Below, one piece after another: positions 33,449 through 41,855 of a DNA stretch of 64,000 bases (position 1 is its first letter; the number at the start of each line of letters is the position of its first letter). The translations under genes and the position numbers were made by a program. Under the pieces are notes generated by a model that was not told the DNA's origin, searched no databases, and saw nothing but the letters and a program-made list of their open reading frames with translations. This stretch comes from an uncultured Alphaproteobacteria bacterium (GTDB taxonomy: Bacteria > Pseudomonadota > Alphaproteobacteria > RF32 > CAG-239), in assembly GCA_944391715.1 (NCBI GenBank), contig CALXUP010000007.1:1-64000 (forward strand), read 5' to 3'.

Positions 33449-34699
33449 ATGACAATTCTGATTAAAAATGTTTTGCACGGACAAAACAAGGTTGATGTTT
33501 TTATCGGTGATGACGGGCGTTTTTCCCGGATAGCGCCGGATTTGAATCTGGCGGCAGATAAGGTTATTGAGGCGGAAAACAAGGCCATTCTGCCGGCGTT
33601 TTATAACCTGCACACTCATGCGGCGATGAGTCTTTTGCGCGGACTCGGCGATGACAAAAAGCTTTTTTCCTGGCTGTCGCAGGATATTTGGCCGCGGGAA
33701 GAAACTTTTGACGATGAAATCATTTATTGGGGAACAAAACTGACTGCTTTGGAGATGATCCGTTCCGGTACGGTGGGTTTTTCCGATATGTATTTTGAGC
33801 AAAAAGCCATTATGCAGGCGGTTTGCGATATGGGAATGCGTGCGGCCGTTTCTTTTGTTGAGATGGATTTGTTTGAGCCGGATAAAACCAAAGCCAAAAA
33901 GGAAGACACCGAAAAGTTTTTGGCGCTTGAAAATCCCTGCCCCGAACGCATCAGCAAATTTCTGGCCGTTCATGCCGTTTATACAACTTCGGAAGAACTT
34001 ATCCGTTTTGCGGTCGAAACGGCCGGACGCCACAAGATGAAACTGCATATTCACGCCTGCGAAACCCGCAAGGAGGTTGACGACTGTCTGGCGGCACACG
34101 GCTGCTCGCCGATTGTGTATTTGGAAAAACTCGGCGCTCTCTCGCCTCAGACTATTCTTGCCCATGCCGTCCATCTTGACGACCGGGATATTGATATCAT
34201 CTTAAAACACGGCGTAACGCTTTGTACCAATCCGGCCTCGAACCTTAAACTTTGTTCCGGTGCATTTATGTTCAAAAAGCTTTGGGACAAAGGCGCATTT
34301 ATCACGCTCGGAACGGACGGCAGCGCCTCTAACAACAATGTCAGTATGCTTGACGAGATGAAACTGGCGGCCTTGTCTGCCAAGATGCAATCCGGCGACC
34401 CGACGGCGGGTTCGGCCGAACAGGTCTTTCAAACAGCAACGAAAAACGGTGCCGCGGCGCTCGGGCTTGATGCCGGAGTTATTGCCGAAGGAAAGCTCGC
34501 TGACTGTCTTTTGGTCGACCTGAACAATCCGCTGCTGGTTCCGAACTATAATCTGATTTCCAATATGGTATATTCGGCAGACAGTTCGGTGATTGACACG
34601 GTTATCTGTAACGGCCGGGTTTTGATGCAAGACAAGAGAATTGACGGTGAAGAAGAAATCCTCCGGCAGGCAAAAAAAATTGCGGCCAAGCTTGCCTAG
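33449..34699 (+). CDS. Amidohydrolase, ATZ/TRZ family (SAH/MTA deaminase-like)
   Basis: 416 aa. The TIM-barrel metal ligands are visible: NLHTHAAM (HxH), KLHIHACETRKEVDD, ILAHAVHLDD and TLGTDGSASNNNVSML. The order LHTHxxM...HxHxxET...HxxH...GTDGxASNN matches the 5-methylthioadenosine/S-adenosylhomocysteine deaminase group of the ATZ/TRZ amidohydrolases. These remove an amino group from adenine nucleosides or related ring amines in the cytosol. The exact substrate cannot be told. It follows the EF-hand gene and precedes an EamA transporter, possibly an operon. Confidence 0.85.
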   Translation: MTILIKNVLHGQNKVDVFIGDDGRFSRIAPDLNLAADKVIEAENKAILPAFYNLHTHAAMSLLRGLGDDKKLFSWLSQDIWPREETFDDEIIYWGTKLTALEMIRSGTVGFSDMYFEQKAIMQAVCDMGMRAAVSFVEMDLFEPDKTKAKKEDTEKFLALENPCPERISKFLAVHAVYTTSEELIRFAVETAGRHKMKLHIHACETRKEVDDCLAAHGCSPIVYLEKLGALSPQTILAHAVHLDDRDIDIILKHGVTLCTNPASNLKLCSGAFMFKKLWDKGAFITLGTDGSASNNNVSMLDEMKLAALSAKMQSGDPTAGSAEQVFQTATKNGAAALGLDAGVIAEGKLADCLLVDLNNPLLVPNYNLISNMVYSADSSVIDTVICNGRVLMQDKRIDGEEEILRQAKKIAAKLA

Positions 34700-34756
34700 T
34701 CCTTTAATTCCGGTATTGAACACTTATATCTTTCGCAAAACAGACGGGAGAAAAAG

Positions 34757-35677
34757 ATGTTTAATGCCGGATATTTTTATGCGCTTGCCGCTACTTTTTT
34801 CTGGAGTTTTAACCTTGTTATCGCCAGTTATTTTGCCGATACGCTGACGCCGTGGGAGATTGCCGTCGGCCGGTGGTTGGTTGCGGCCGTTATTCTGGCT
34901 CTTGCGGCCCGGAAAGGCTTAACGGAAAATTTCGCCCTGCTGCTGGAAAACCGCTGGCTTGTGCTGTGGTTGGCTCTGACCGGAATCGTTTTGGACAATA
35001 CGCTGATTTATTATGCCGGGCGGACGGCATCGGCCGTCGATATGGGGCTGCTTGACGTTACCGGTCCGATTTTTCTGGTCATTCTGTCGCGTATTTTCTT
35101 AAAAACGCATATTTCCGGACTGCAGATTATGGGTTTGGCTATTGCCATTTTCGGCGTTATCGTCATTATTCTGAACGGAGATCTGACACAAATCAGTCAT
35201 TTTCAATTTGTCGGCGGGGATTTCTGGATGTTGCTCAATACGTTTTGTTTTGCCGTTTATTCTCTTTTGCAAAGCAAACGCCCGGCAGAACTTTCGCAAA
35301 CGGTTACGCTGGCGGCAACGGCAATTGTCGGCGTTATCATAATGCTGCCGATTTTATTTTTCAGCGTGCCGGAAAGTAAGTTGCTCAGTCTGAATATGGA
35401 AGAAATCGAGGTAATGCTTTATCTTGGCATTTTTAACTCGGTGCTGGCTTATCTGGCCTGGAATACGGCCTTAAACAAAATCGGCAATGTAAAAACCGGA
35501 ATTATCTATTATCTTTTGCCGATTTTCAGCGGCATAGAAGCCTATTACCTCCTCGGCGAAAAAATTGTGGCGGCGGAAATTTACGGCGGACTTCTGGTGA
35601 TTGGCGGAATTGCCCTGGTCAGCCTGCAAAAACAGCCGAAGAAAATTTTTGCCAAAAAACAACCCCGCATCGGTTAA
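34757..35677 (+). CDS. EamA/DMT-family transporter
   Basis: 306 aa with ten hydrophobic helices in two homologous EamA halves. The first half has ATFFWSFNLVIASYFADTLTPWEIAVGRW and a later GRTASAVDMGLLDVTGPIFLVILSRIFL; the second half has YSLLQSKRPAELSQTVTLAATAIVGV and LAYLAWNTALNKIGNVKTGIIYYLLPIFSGIEAYYLLGEKI. These are typical drug/metabolite-type inner-membrane exporters; the substrate is unknown. It is preceded by CGGGAG. Confidence 0.87.
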   Translation: MFNAGYFYALAATFFWSFNLVIASYFADTLTPWEIAVGRWLVAAVILALAARKGLTENFALLLENRWLVLWLALTGIVLDNTLIYYAGRTASAVDMGLLDVTGPIFLVILSRIFLKTHISGLQIMGLAIAIFGVIVIILNGDLTQISHFQFVGGDFWMLLNTFCFAVYSLLQSKRPAELSQTVTLAATAIVGVIIMLPILFFSVPESKLLSLNMEEIEVMLYLGIFNSVLAYLAWNTALNKIGNVKTGIIYYLLPIFSGIEAYYLLGEKIVAAEIYGGLLVIGGIALVSLQKQPKKIFAKKQPRIG

Positions 35678-35703
35678 GATACGGGGCTGCCGCTACACAC
35701 GGG

Positions 35704-36168
35704 TTATGCATAGGTCTCCTGACGCAGATGCTGCTGTTCAAGCGTCCGTTCGGGAGCAAAAATCCGTTTCACGTCTTTTTTGAAGTCATCGGCCGACCCA
35801 AAACCCTTTTCAAGATAGGCGTCCATTCCTATCATGGCGTAATCTTGCGCTTTGGGAAACATTTTTTCGGTTTGAAGATATTTGTGAAGGAGTTTTTTGA
35901 CCTGCTCTGGCTTTTTGGCCGCAGCCAATGTTTTTTGAAATTTTATTTCGGCATTATTAAGGCGGACGCGCGCCATTGTCGCTTTAAGTTTTGCCACCTC
36001 TTTTCCGGTCGGAAAATCCATTCTTTCCAGCTCTTTTTCCACTTTTTCCCGAGAGGCCGTTTTGCAACAGGCATCTTTCAGCGCCGTCAGCAGTTCTTTT
36101 TTGTCTTTGGCTTTGGAAACGTCATCCATCAATTTGCGACCAATGGTCTTAAAATTCATCCCCTTCAT
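35704..36168 (-). CDS. Hypothetical protein, 154 aa
   Basis: The start at 36168 (MKGMNFKTIGRKL) has AGGAG seven bases upstream. The protein is soluble, basic and all-helical with many Lys/Ala (KDKKELLTALKDACCK, KFQKTLAAAKKPEQVKKLLHKYLQTEKMFPKAQDYAMIGMDAYLEKGFGSADDFKKDVKRIF). No family is recognised. It is convergent with the EamA gene. Confidence 0.6.
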   Translation of the reverse strand: MKGMNFKTIGRKLMDDVSKAKDKKELLTALKDACCKTASREKVEKELERMDFPTGKEVAKLKATMARVRLNNAEIKFQKTLAAAKKPEQVKKLLHKYLQTEKMFPKAQDYAMIGMDAYLEKGFGSADDFKKDVKRIFAPERTLEQQHLRQETYA

Positions 36169-36307
36169 GGCTGGGCTCCTCTTAATAATATCTTTCCGTA
36201 TGATGTTATTGTAACATAACTGTAACATTATTTAAATAGCTTTGGCATAAGAAAAGGCGCTTTTTTTCGTATTTTATGCAAATTTTTTGCTTGACTTTCG
36301 TTATTTT

Positions 36308-37357
36308 TCATATTCGGCGTAAACGGCGGCGCAGCTTTCGGAATAAGAGCGTATAAAACGGCGTAAAATAGCCGCGGGGGAGCGTATGCTCATGAAAATG
36401 ATAATGCAGGCTGTTGCGCCGGATTTCAATGCGCAAAGGGTTTCTTTCCGCCGTAATGTCGCTTTGCTTGTTCAGCGGCAATTCCAACAAGGTCAGACGC
36501 GGACAATTAAGGACAACGATTTTGCCGCGGCAGCCGTTGCCGGCCCGGATATATTCAATGTCCGACCCGCTTAAATCGGCTATTCCGCTGAAAGCATCCT
36601 CAAATTTTAGAAATTTCAATCCCCGACAACCCGGAAGATTAAAGTTTCCGGAAGCAAAACTGCCGACTTCGATTTTTTCCGCCTGTCCTTCCGAGCTCAA
36701 ATCCAGGGTTCCGGCAAAATCGTCAAGAATATTCAGGCGGCCGGTATGTTCTTTGTCGCTCTGCCCCGACAAGACTATCCGCCCGCGGCAGTCGTGCCCT
36801 ATCTTAAACAACGGAATGCTCAGCCCGGTTACGCTTATTGTCCCGCGAAAAGAGGCGCCGACCGACAGCCTTTTTTGTCCGCGGATATTTTCCATTTTTA
36901 TATCGGCATAACAATAGTATCCAACGCTGAGGCTGTGAAAGCAGGAATTTTTTATTTTCAGGCGGCCGCTGAAAACATCTCCGGCCTTAAAAACAAAGCA
37001 ATTCAAACAATCTTCCAGCGTCAAATCGCAGCGGCAATTGGCGCCGATTGTGATTTTGCGTATGCTGCTGCGCGCCAGATTGATGCTGCCGGAAAAACCG
37101 TCTTCCACAATCAGCTCCCCGATATAGGGGTTATCACGCAAATCAACCGTCAGGCCGCTGTTTTTGCCGATTTTGAGTTTTTTTATTTCAGAAAAATGCA
37201 GCTCCAACCGACTGTTATACGATTCCGGAGGAATTTGCAGCGTATGTTTTTTCAGGTCATTGGCGATCAGAACCGTATTGATAAGCGGGCGCCTTATATG
37301 TTTGATGATTTTATTGCCGTCCTGATACCTGATTATATTGCCGTTTGCCGTATTCAC
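36308..37357 (-). CDS. Predicted repeat-solenoid protein, GTG start, 349 aa
   Basis: The reading frame opens further upstream, but GTG at 37357 (VNTANGNIIRYQDGNK) with GGGAG eight bases before it is the best start. The longer frame would overlap the opposite gene at 37,505. About ten loose repeats of roughly 20-24 residues follow, e.g. IGELIVEDGFSGSINLARSS, IRKITIGANCRCDLTLEDC, FHSLSVGYYCYADIKMEN, GRIVLSG, IEYIRAGNGCRGKIVVLNC. The spacing of hydrophobics and Gly/Asn suggests a right-handed beta-solenoid like bactofilin or pectate-lyase folds. No signal peptide was seen; the C-terminus is strongly basic (LFRKLRRRLRRI). Unrecognised family; function unknown. Confidence 0.6.
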   Translation of the reverse strand: MNTANGNIIRYQDGNKIIKHIRRPLINTVLIANDLKKHTLQIPPESYNSRLELHFSEIKKLKIGKNSGLTVDLRDNPYIGELIVEDGFSGSINLARSSIRKITIGANCRCDLTLEDCLNCFVFKAGDVFSGRLKIKNSCFHSLSVGYYCYADIKMENIRGQKRLSVGASFRGTISVTGLSIPLFKIGHDCRGRIVLSGQSDKEHTGRLNILDDFAGTLDLSSEGQAEKIEVGSFASGNFNLPGCRGLKFLKFEDAFSGIADLSGSDIEYIRAGNGCRGKIVVLNCPRLTLLELPLNKQSDITAERNPLRIEIRRNSLHYHFHEHTLPRGYFTPFYTLLFRKLRRRLRRI

Positions 37358-37504
37358 GTCTGTTTTCTCCCTGTTGCCGTTTTGACTGACGGAATAAAAA
37401 TTTATGCCGCTTTCCGGCAAAGACAAGGCATAGATAAAAATTTTTATTGTTTTGCTTCGTTTTGCTCTTATATCGGTTGCATCATCCACAGAAAGGAGAA
37501 AAAT

Positions 37505-37750
37505 ATGGAGAAAAACGAAGATTGGCAGAAACATATCCAAATTCATCATCATCCGCCGGTCGGAACCTTTACCCAGCCGGCCGGTGTGATTGTGCGAACA
37601 CTTTTGCAGAGTGCCAACAACAACCCGACTCTGGCTTTGCACCGGCTTATGTTTTATATGAACAGAGCCGGCAAAAATCTTGAAAACGCAGAACAACTCG
37701 AACTGGCCAAAAAGAAGCTGGAAGAAATCATAAAATCCCGCTGGCATTAG
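37505..37750 (+). CDS. DUF3175-like protein, 81 aa
   Basis: Starts MEKNEDWQKHIQIHHH after GAAAGGAG. The C-terminal part, HRLMFYMNRAGKNLENAEQLELAKKKLEEI, closely follows the DUF3175 pattern (MLnFYiNRAGKNL..x..LExAKxEL), and FTQPAGVIVRTLLQSA fits its upstream part. DUF3175 proteins are small cytosolic proteins of unknown function. It is divergent from the solenoid gene. Confidence 0.7.
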   Translation: MEKNEDWQKHIQIHHHPPVGTFTQPAGVIVRTLLQSANNNPTLALHRLMFYMNRAGKNLENAEQLELAKKKLEEIIKSRWH

Positions 37751-37842
37751 ATTTTTCATGACTTGAAAAAGTTTGTTTCGGGCTTAGATAGGTAAGGCCA
37801 AACAAACTAATACGAAAATCAACTTTTTTAATCGGAGGAAAC

Positions 37843-38331
37843 ATGAGAAACTCTTTAACAACAAAGGACAGAGCATCGGAATATGATGTGCCGATACACG
37901 CCTCATCCGGCGGAGACCTGCGCAATCTGATGTCTCATCTCTGGCATATGGTCGATTTTCCGCGATTTAACGATACGATTAATCTGGAACCCAAAATAGA
38001 GGTTTCGGAAAACAAGTCTAACGTTACAGTTACGGCCGAGATGCCCGGCGTGGCGGAAAAAGACATTGATTTGCAGATTTCTTCGGACGGATATCTAACC
38101 ATCAGCGCCGAAAAGAAAGACGAAACTTCTTCTCAGGACAAAGACCACTATTTTTCTGAAATTTCTTACGGGATAATCCGGCGAACCATTCCTCTGCCCT
38201 GGGATCTGGATTATAACAAAGCCGACGCCGAATATAACGACGGCCTGCTCAGGGTTGCCATTCCGAAATTCGGCCTTGAAAAACAAAAAGTCAAAAAAAT
38301 CAGCGTCAAAAAATCTAAACCTTCCAAATAA
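37843..38331 (+). CDS. Small heat-shock protein, Hsp20/IbpA family
   Basis: 162 aa. The alpha-crystallin domain covers about residues 45-148: PKIEVSENKSNVTVTAEMPGVAEKDIDLQISSDGYLTISAEKK, SYGIIRRTIPLPWDLDYNKADAEYNDGLLRVAIPK, with the usual E-x-PG and G-x-L-x-I features. It holds unfolded proteins for refolding, usually under heat control. GGAGG precedes the ATG. A terminator at 38,336-38,362 follows. Confidence 0.93.
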   Translation: MRNSLTTKDRASEYDVPIHASSGGDLRNLMSHLWHMVDFPRFNDTINLEPKIEVSENKSNVTVTAEMPGVAEKDIDLQISSDGYLTISAEKKDETSSQDKDHYFSEISYGIIRRTIPLPWDLDYNKADAEYNDGLLRVAIPKFGLEKQKVKKISVKKSKPSK

Positions 38332-38335
38332 TCCC

Positions 38336-38362
38336 AACAGCCTGCTTAAACAACAGGCTGTT
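38336..38362 (+). terminator. hsp20 terminator
   Basis: AACAGCCTG (38,336-38,344) and CAGGCTGTT (38,354-38,362) followed by TTT. Confidence 0.75.
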
Positions 38363-38670
38363 TTTAAAACTCATTAATTGTTACAATATTTAAATACCTG
38401 CTTTGCTTGAAAAACAGCTATAAATGTCTGAATTTTATAAAACATACTATTTTATGATTGCAATTTTTTGAATGCATAAGTACTATATATAAAATTTTAT
38501 ATGTTTTATAGTTGATTTAGGAAAAGGTAATAAGAGAAGACAATCTCGGCTATTCAATAAATCGGCAGCATAATACATAAAAAACAACCAATTTTTGTGC
38601 AGCTAAAGTTTATATTATTCTTGTTTTTCTTTTTTGAAGTGTATTACGAGGTTATACTATAAAAACTAGA
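38363..38670. other. AT-rich intergenic region
   Basis: About 300 bp without coding support, AT-rich. It should hold the promoter of the ribbon-helix-helix gene, but no clear -35/-10 pair stands out. Nothing else was seen. Confidence 0.4.
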
Positions 38671-38991
38671 ATGGTGCGAGAAGAGATGACGAGACTCATT
38701 AATAAGGTTGTAATCGTGAATGACAGAAGAACAAGCATCCGTTTATGTCATAAAGAATGGGAGGCTTTGGACGAAGTTTGCGATATGGAAAAAATCACTA
38801 AAAATGATTTGTTGAGCCTGATAGAGAATGGCAAGCGCAATTCTTTAGGGCTGACTTATTCTGCGCGCTTGTTTATTATTGAATATTTTCGACAAGCAGC
38901 AACGACTGAAGGCCATCTTTCCGCCAAGCACTGTATTGAAGACAATTTTGTTTCTTTACGCAAGAATATTCAAAAAGCAATTAATGAATAG
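38671..38991 (+). CDS. Ribbon-helix-helix (RHH_4-like) protein
   Basis: 106 aa. The core VNDRRTSIRLCHKEWEALDEVCDMEKITKNDLLSLIENGKRNSLGLTYSARLFIIEYFR follows the alphaproteobacterial RHH_4 pattern (rTSvrLe..fWeaL.eia...g..l..Li..id......lsSalRlfvl.y), a small DNA-binding fold. These occur widely in Alphaproteobacteria with unknown targets. The longer start ATG 38671 is given; ATG 38686 (MTRLINK) is equally possible. Confidence 0.7.
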   Translation: MVREEMTRLINKVVIVNDRRTSIRLCHKEWEALDEVCDMEKITKNDLLSLIENGKRNSLGLTYSARLFIIEYFRQAATTEGHLSAKHCIEDNFVSLRKNIQKAINE

Positions 38992-39033
38992 GCAATAAAA
39001 ACATCTCTGCATTTACCGGGCAAATTCCGCAAG

Positions 39034-39675
39034 TTACCGGCTACGATTATGATAAGGCAACGGCATATTCAGACTTTTTTCGTTTTGCGCCAACCGGTTC
39101 AGAAGTTCTTCCAAAGAGCCTTCATATTCCTGAACCAAAGAAATCAGCCGGGCATATCTTTTTGACAACTCGTCATATTCTTTCGGATTTTCAAACTGCA
39201 AGGCATATAATCTTTCTTCAACCGGCAGAATTTTTAAAATTTCTGTATCCTTTTGCATCATGGCAGACCAATGTTCGGCCTTCTCAACATAAATCGTTCC
39301 CGGTGAAGTACTGAATGCTCCGCCCAAGGTTGCCACAACCGGCTGGTGCGTTACAAAATGAATATGGCGGTATTGTCGGTCTTCTGCTTTGGAAATGATA
39401 TTTTCTTTAAAATCAAGCACCTCGTCCGAAGCGGCATCTTCCTGCAGTGCGTTGGTAACGATGATTTCCGGGCAGTCGACGGATTTTCCGCGAACGGCGG
39501 CCGTTGCTTTTGCCCTGGCGAGCGGCGACGTGTATATCACGTCTATCGGACAGGAAAAATCCTCCAGCACAGGCCCGCTTATCCAGGCGTCGGCTATTCC
39601 GGCCGAGGTTATCGGATATCCGGCGCTATAACGTTCATAAGGTTCGTGGCGGGAATATGAAAAAAATACCGTCAT
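39034..39675 (-). CDS. Histidine phosphatase superfamily-like protein
   Basis: 213 aa. It starts VFFSYSRHEPYERYSAGYPITSAG, matching the RHG catalytic motif as RHE, then YTSPLARAKATA (the conserved S/P-L-x-R-A-x-xTA) and HFVTHQPVVATL, which aligns with the second catalytic His (GHxx). It is therefore a phosphoglycerate-mutase-like phosphatase or a diverged inactive member, since the first His is followed by E rather than G. A C-terminal helical stretch, KRYARLISLVQEYEGSLEELLNRLAQ, is extra. Substrate unknown. Confidence 0.6.
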   Translation of the reverse strand: MTVFFSYSRHEPYERYSAGYPITSAGIADAWISGPVLEDFSCPIDVIYTSPLARAKATAAVRGKSVDCPEIIVTNALQEDAASDEVLDFKENIISKAEDRQYRHIHFVTHQPVVATLGGAFSTSPGTIYVEKAEHWSAMMQKDTEILKILPVEERLYALQFENPKEYDELSKRYARLISLVQEYEGSLEELLNRLAQNEKSLNMPLPYHNRSR

Positions 39676-39831
39676 CTGACTTTTCCTTGCAAATTTTATA
39701 TCTACTTGTTTTTACCGTAACATTTTCTTTTGGATTCTGCAACAATTTCAGACCGGACGGAAGAAATTTTTTATAAGTGAAAAAAATGCTTGCTTTTTTT
39801 CTGCCAAGGCCGTATAGATTATTTTTGACGA

Positions 39832-39869
39832 CGGGATGTAGCGCAGCCTGGTAGCGCATTTGCATGGGG
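39832..39869 (+). repeat. Detached 5' half-copy of tRNA-Pro
   Basis: 38 bases identical to the first half of the complete tRNA-Pro at 40,041 (from the acceptor 5' arm through the D-arm to the anticodon GGGG), then unrelated sequence. It cannot form a tRNA. The 171 bp between the copies has no gene, and includes GTGAACGAAGTGAACTTAGG-type repeat sequence. It may be the trace of an insertion or recombination at the tRNA gene. Confidence 0.85.
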
Positions 39870-40040
39870 CTGAGATGCTAAAAATGCTCCGGGGGAGGAT
39901 TTTTAGGATTTCAGGCGACAGGGAGCCGGAGAGCAAACGAAGTTTTATGAAGTTTGCGATACGTTGCGAACCGAGCCGGAGTGAACGAAGTGAACTTAGG
40001 GGCCGCGGCTCCTTGCTTTGAGATTATTATTTTTTACTTT

Positions 40041-40117
40041 CGGGATGTAGCGCAGCCTGGTAGCGCATTTGCATGGGGTGCAAGGGGCCGCTGGTTCAAA
40101 TCCAGTCATCCCGACCA
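40041..40117 (+). tRNA. tRNA-Pro (anticodon GGG)
   Basis: 77 nt with encoded CCA. The acceptor stem CGGGATG pairs with CATCCCG, the D-arm is GCGC-AGCCTGGTA-GCGC, the anticodon stem TTTGC/GCAAG carries the loop ATGGGGT, and the T-arm is GCTGG-TTCAAAT-CCAGT (one terminal G-T pair). It reads CCC and CCT codons. A terminator follows at 40,166-40,195. Confidence 0.95.
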
Positions 40118-40165
40118 AATTACGGCGGCAGCGGTCAAAGCTGGCCAATACCGCGGAAAATGATT

Positions 40166-40195
40166 AAAAGAGTCAGTTTGTCTGGCTCTTTTTTT
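40166..40195 (+). terminator. tRNA-Pro terminator
   Basis: AAAAGAG-t-CAG pairs with CTG-g-CTCTTTT around TTTGT, followed by T-run. Confidence 0.75.
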
Positions 40196-40277
40196 ATTGC
40201 GCAAAGTTAGAGAAAAAAAGCAAAAGGGACCGATTTTCGGTTTATCCTGAGAAAAAGACAAAGATTTTTATCAAAAA

Positions 40278-40310
40278 AATAACCGACGACCTCAAGCCGT
40301 CAGTTATTTT
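40278..40310 (-). terminator. Terminator of the 40,311-40,721 gene
   Basis: AAATAACcGACG and CGTCaGTTATTT pair around a 9-base loop; read on the minus strand it ends in T-run directly after the stop codon. Confidence 0.7.
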
Positions 40311-40721
40311 TTATACTAAAAGAATTTTTTCTTTCAGTACGTTTCTGATAAAAACATACATTAATGTCGGCAAACAAACGGCTGAATAGTGATAGTATAT
40401 GGAAATCGCCAACAACGACTTATCAGCCAGCATTTCTTCTTCGTGAGCATATAGGTTCTGTTTCATTTTTTTTAACAATTCTTCTATTGTTTTATAAAAC
40501 AAGGCATGCTGTACGGACAGATATTTACTGTCATTCAGACAACCGGCTTGTCTTACAACAAGGGATTTCAGCCTTTCTTCAAAACCCTGGCTATTTGCAA
40601 TTTTTTGCGAAAGCTCATCTTTATCGAAAATAAAAAAATTTCTTTCGATAGCCTTTAACAAATAACTTCTGTCCATAATGATTTCAGGTTTGTTTAGCGA
40701 GGGGGTATTCCTTTGATACAT
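40311..40721 (-). CDS. Hypothetical protein, 136 aa
   Basis: No known family. A possible hydrophobic stretch near the C-terminus (SLLAISIYYHYSAVCLPTLMYVFIRNVL) might be membrane-associated; the N-terminal two thirds are helical and charged. The first ATG (40721) follows AGGGACAGG; ATG 40676 (MDRSYLLKAIERNF) is an alternative. Confidence 0.5.
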   Translation of the reverse strand: MYQRNTPSLNKPEIIMDRSYLLKAIERNFFIFDKDELSQKIANSQGFEERLKSLVVRQAGCLNDSKYLSVQHALFYKTIEELLKKMKQNLYAHEEEMLADKSLLAISIYYHYSAVCLPTLMYVFIRNVLKEKILLV

Positions 40722-40908
40722 CCTGTCCCTCTTTAAAGAATTATAGAAATAAAAATAAATTTTATATGTTCTGTTTACTATTTATTTTTACAGATTTCAA
40801 TATTTTTATCCCCTGAAACACCACTCCATACGCTCAGAGAAAACTTTAATTTGGCATATAAAAAAACAGCCGGCAGGATTTGAGTCCCCGGCTATTTTGA
40901 GATACCCC

Positions 40909-41169
40909 CTATTCTCCCCGGCGCCTTTTATACTCGGCAACCAGCATTTCATACTCCAAGGCTTTTTCCGGCGAATAGCAATCTTCCAACTCGTCAAACA
41001 AAATACTGCTCCGGATAGTTATTTCAGAATCGGTCATATCCGGAATTTGTTCGGAAAAGCGTTTTTTGTATTCGGAAAGTGATACCCGCCGAGCTTTGTA
41101 ACGTCTCCAAATTACAAAAAATGCCACGGCTAAAACAGCAATTGCAATAACTGGTACGGTCATAATCAT
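40909..41169 (-). CDS. Single-pass membrane protein, 86 aa
   Basis: One N-terminal transmembrane helix (VPVIAIAVLAVAFFVIW) followed by a basic cytoplasmic tail, RRYKARRVSLSEYKKRFSEQIPD, and a C-terminal acidic/helical stretch. No family recognised. A small inverted repeat (AGCCGG/CCGGCT, 40,868-40,893) lies after its stop. Confidence 0.5.
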   Translation of the reverse strand: MIMTVPVIAIAVLAVAFFVIWRRYKARRVSLSEYKKRFSEQIPDMTDSEITIRSSILFDELEDCYSPEKALEYEMLVAEYKRRRGE

Positions 41170-41275
41170 AAAGTTTTAATTGTTAAACATAATTATAAGA
41201 TTTTGTTTTATATTAAAATATTATTTGCCAGATGCAAGAATATTTTTTATATTTCTTATTAAAAAGGGAAAATAT

Positions 41276-41770
41276 ATGAACACCATACATCACATAACTT
41301 GTCGCCAAGCAACGGAAAAAGATGCCGCTTTGCTTGCACAAATCCATGTCGAGACTTGGAAACATTCTTATCGCAATTATGTTCCGCAAGAAGTTCTCGA
41401 CGACAGAAAAGTTACGAAAGAACGCCTGGAGAAAATGAAAAACGACATTCGGCAAGGTTTGGTATTTGTGGTGTCGATAGATGACCGGCCGGCCGGTTTT
41501 CTGACACTGGCTTCCGGTTTCGGAGAAGAAGCGAAGATTGCCGCTTTTTATATTGCACCGGCTTATCAGCGGCAGGGGCTGGGCGGGAAACTGCTGGATT
41601 TTGTTCTGGAAAAGCTTAAACATAACGGCGGCAAAAAGGTATTTTTATGGACGATGAAAGATTTTCCGGCCTCTAATTCCTTTTACCGAAAAGCGGGCGG
41701 CAAGGCTACCGGCGAGGAACAAGAATGGAAATATGGCATTAAGGTTATGAAATTTGAGTTTTTTCTTTAA
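41276..41770 (+). CDS. GNAT-family N-acetyltransferase
   Basis: 164 aa from the ATG at 41276; the longer frame upstream has no matching sequence. The GNAT fold is clear: ITCRQATEKDAALLAQIHVETW at the start, then FLTLASGFGEEAKIAAFYIAPAYQRQGLGGKLLDFVLEKLK with the acetyl-CoA loop QRQGLGG (Q-x-x-G-x-G/A), and FPASNSFYRKAGGKATGEE near the end. The acceptor is unknown. Confidence 0.85.
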   Translation: MNTIHHITCRQATEKDAALLAQIHVETWKHSYRNYVPQEVLDDRKVTKERLEKMKNDIRQGLVFVVSIDDRPAGFLTLASGFGEEAKIAAFYIAPAYQRQGLGGKLLDFVLEKLKHNGGKKVFLWTMKDFPASNSFYRKAGGKATGEEQEWKYGIKVMKFEFFL

Positions 41771-41855
41771 TCCGGCTTGACATTCCAGATGCTTTCCAAG
41801 TATATTTTGAGGACTTAACCATCAGCGGCAACAAATTATCCGGTGCGACTATCTT

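Noticed and set aside
36746-37750. A 334-codon rightward frame
   Set aside because: It runs antisense to the solenoid-repeat gene for most of its length. Only its 3' part from ATG 37,505 has a ribosome-binding site and a recognisable family, so that shorter gene was kept.
39832-39869. A second tRNA-Pro gene
   Set aside because: Only the 5' half is present; no matching anticodon 3' stem, T-arm or acceptor 3' strand follows.
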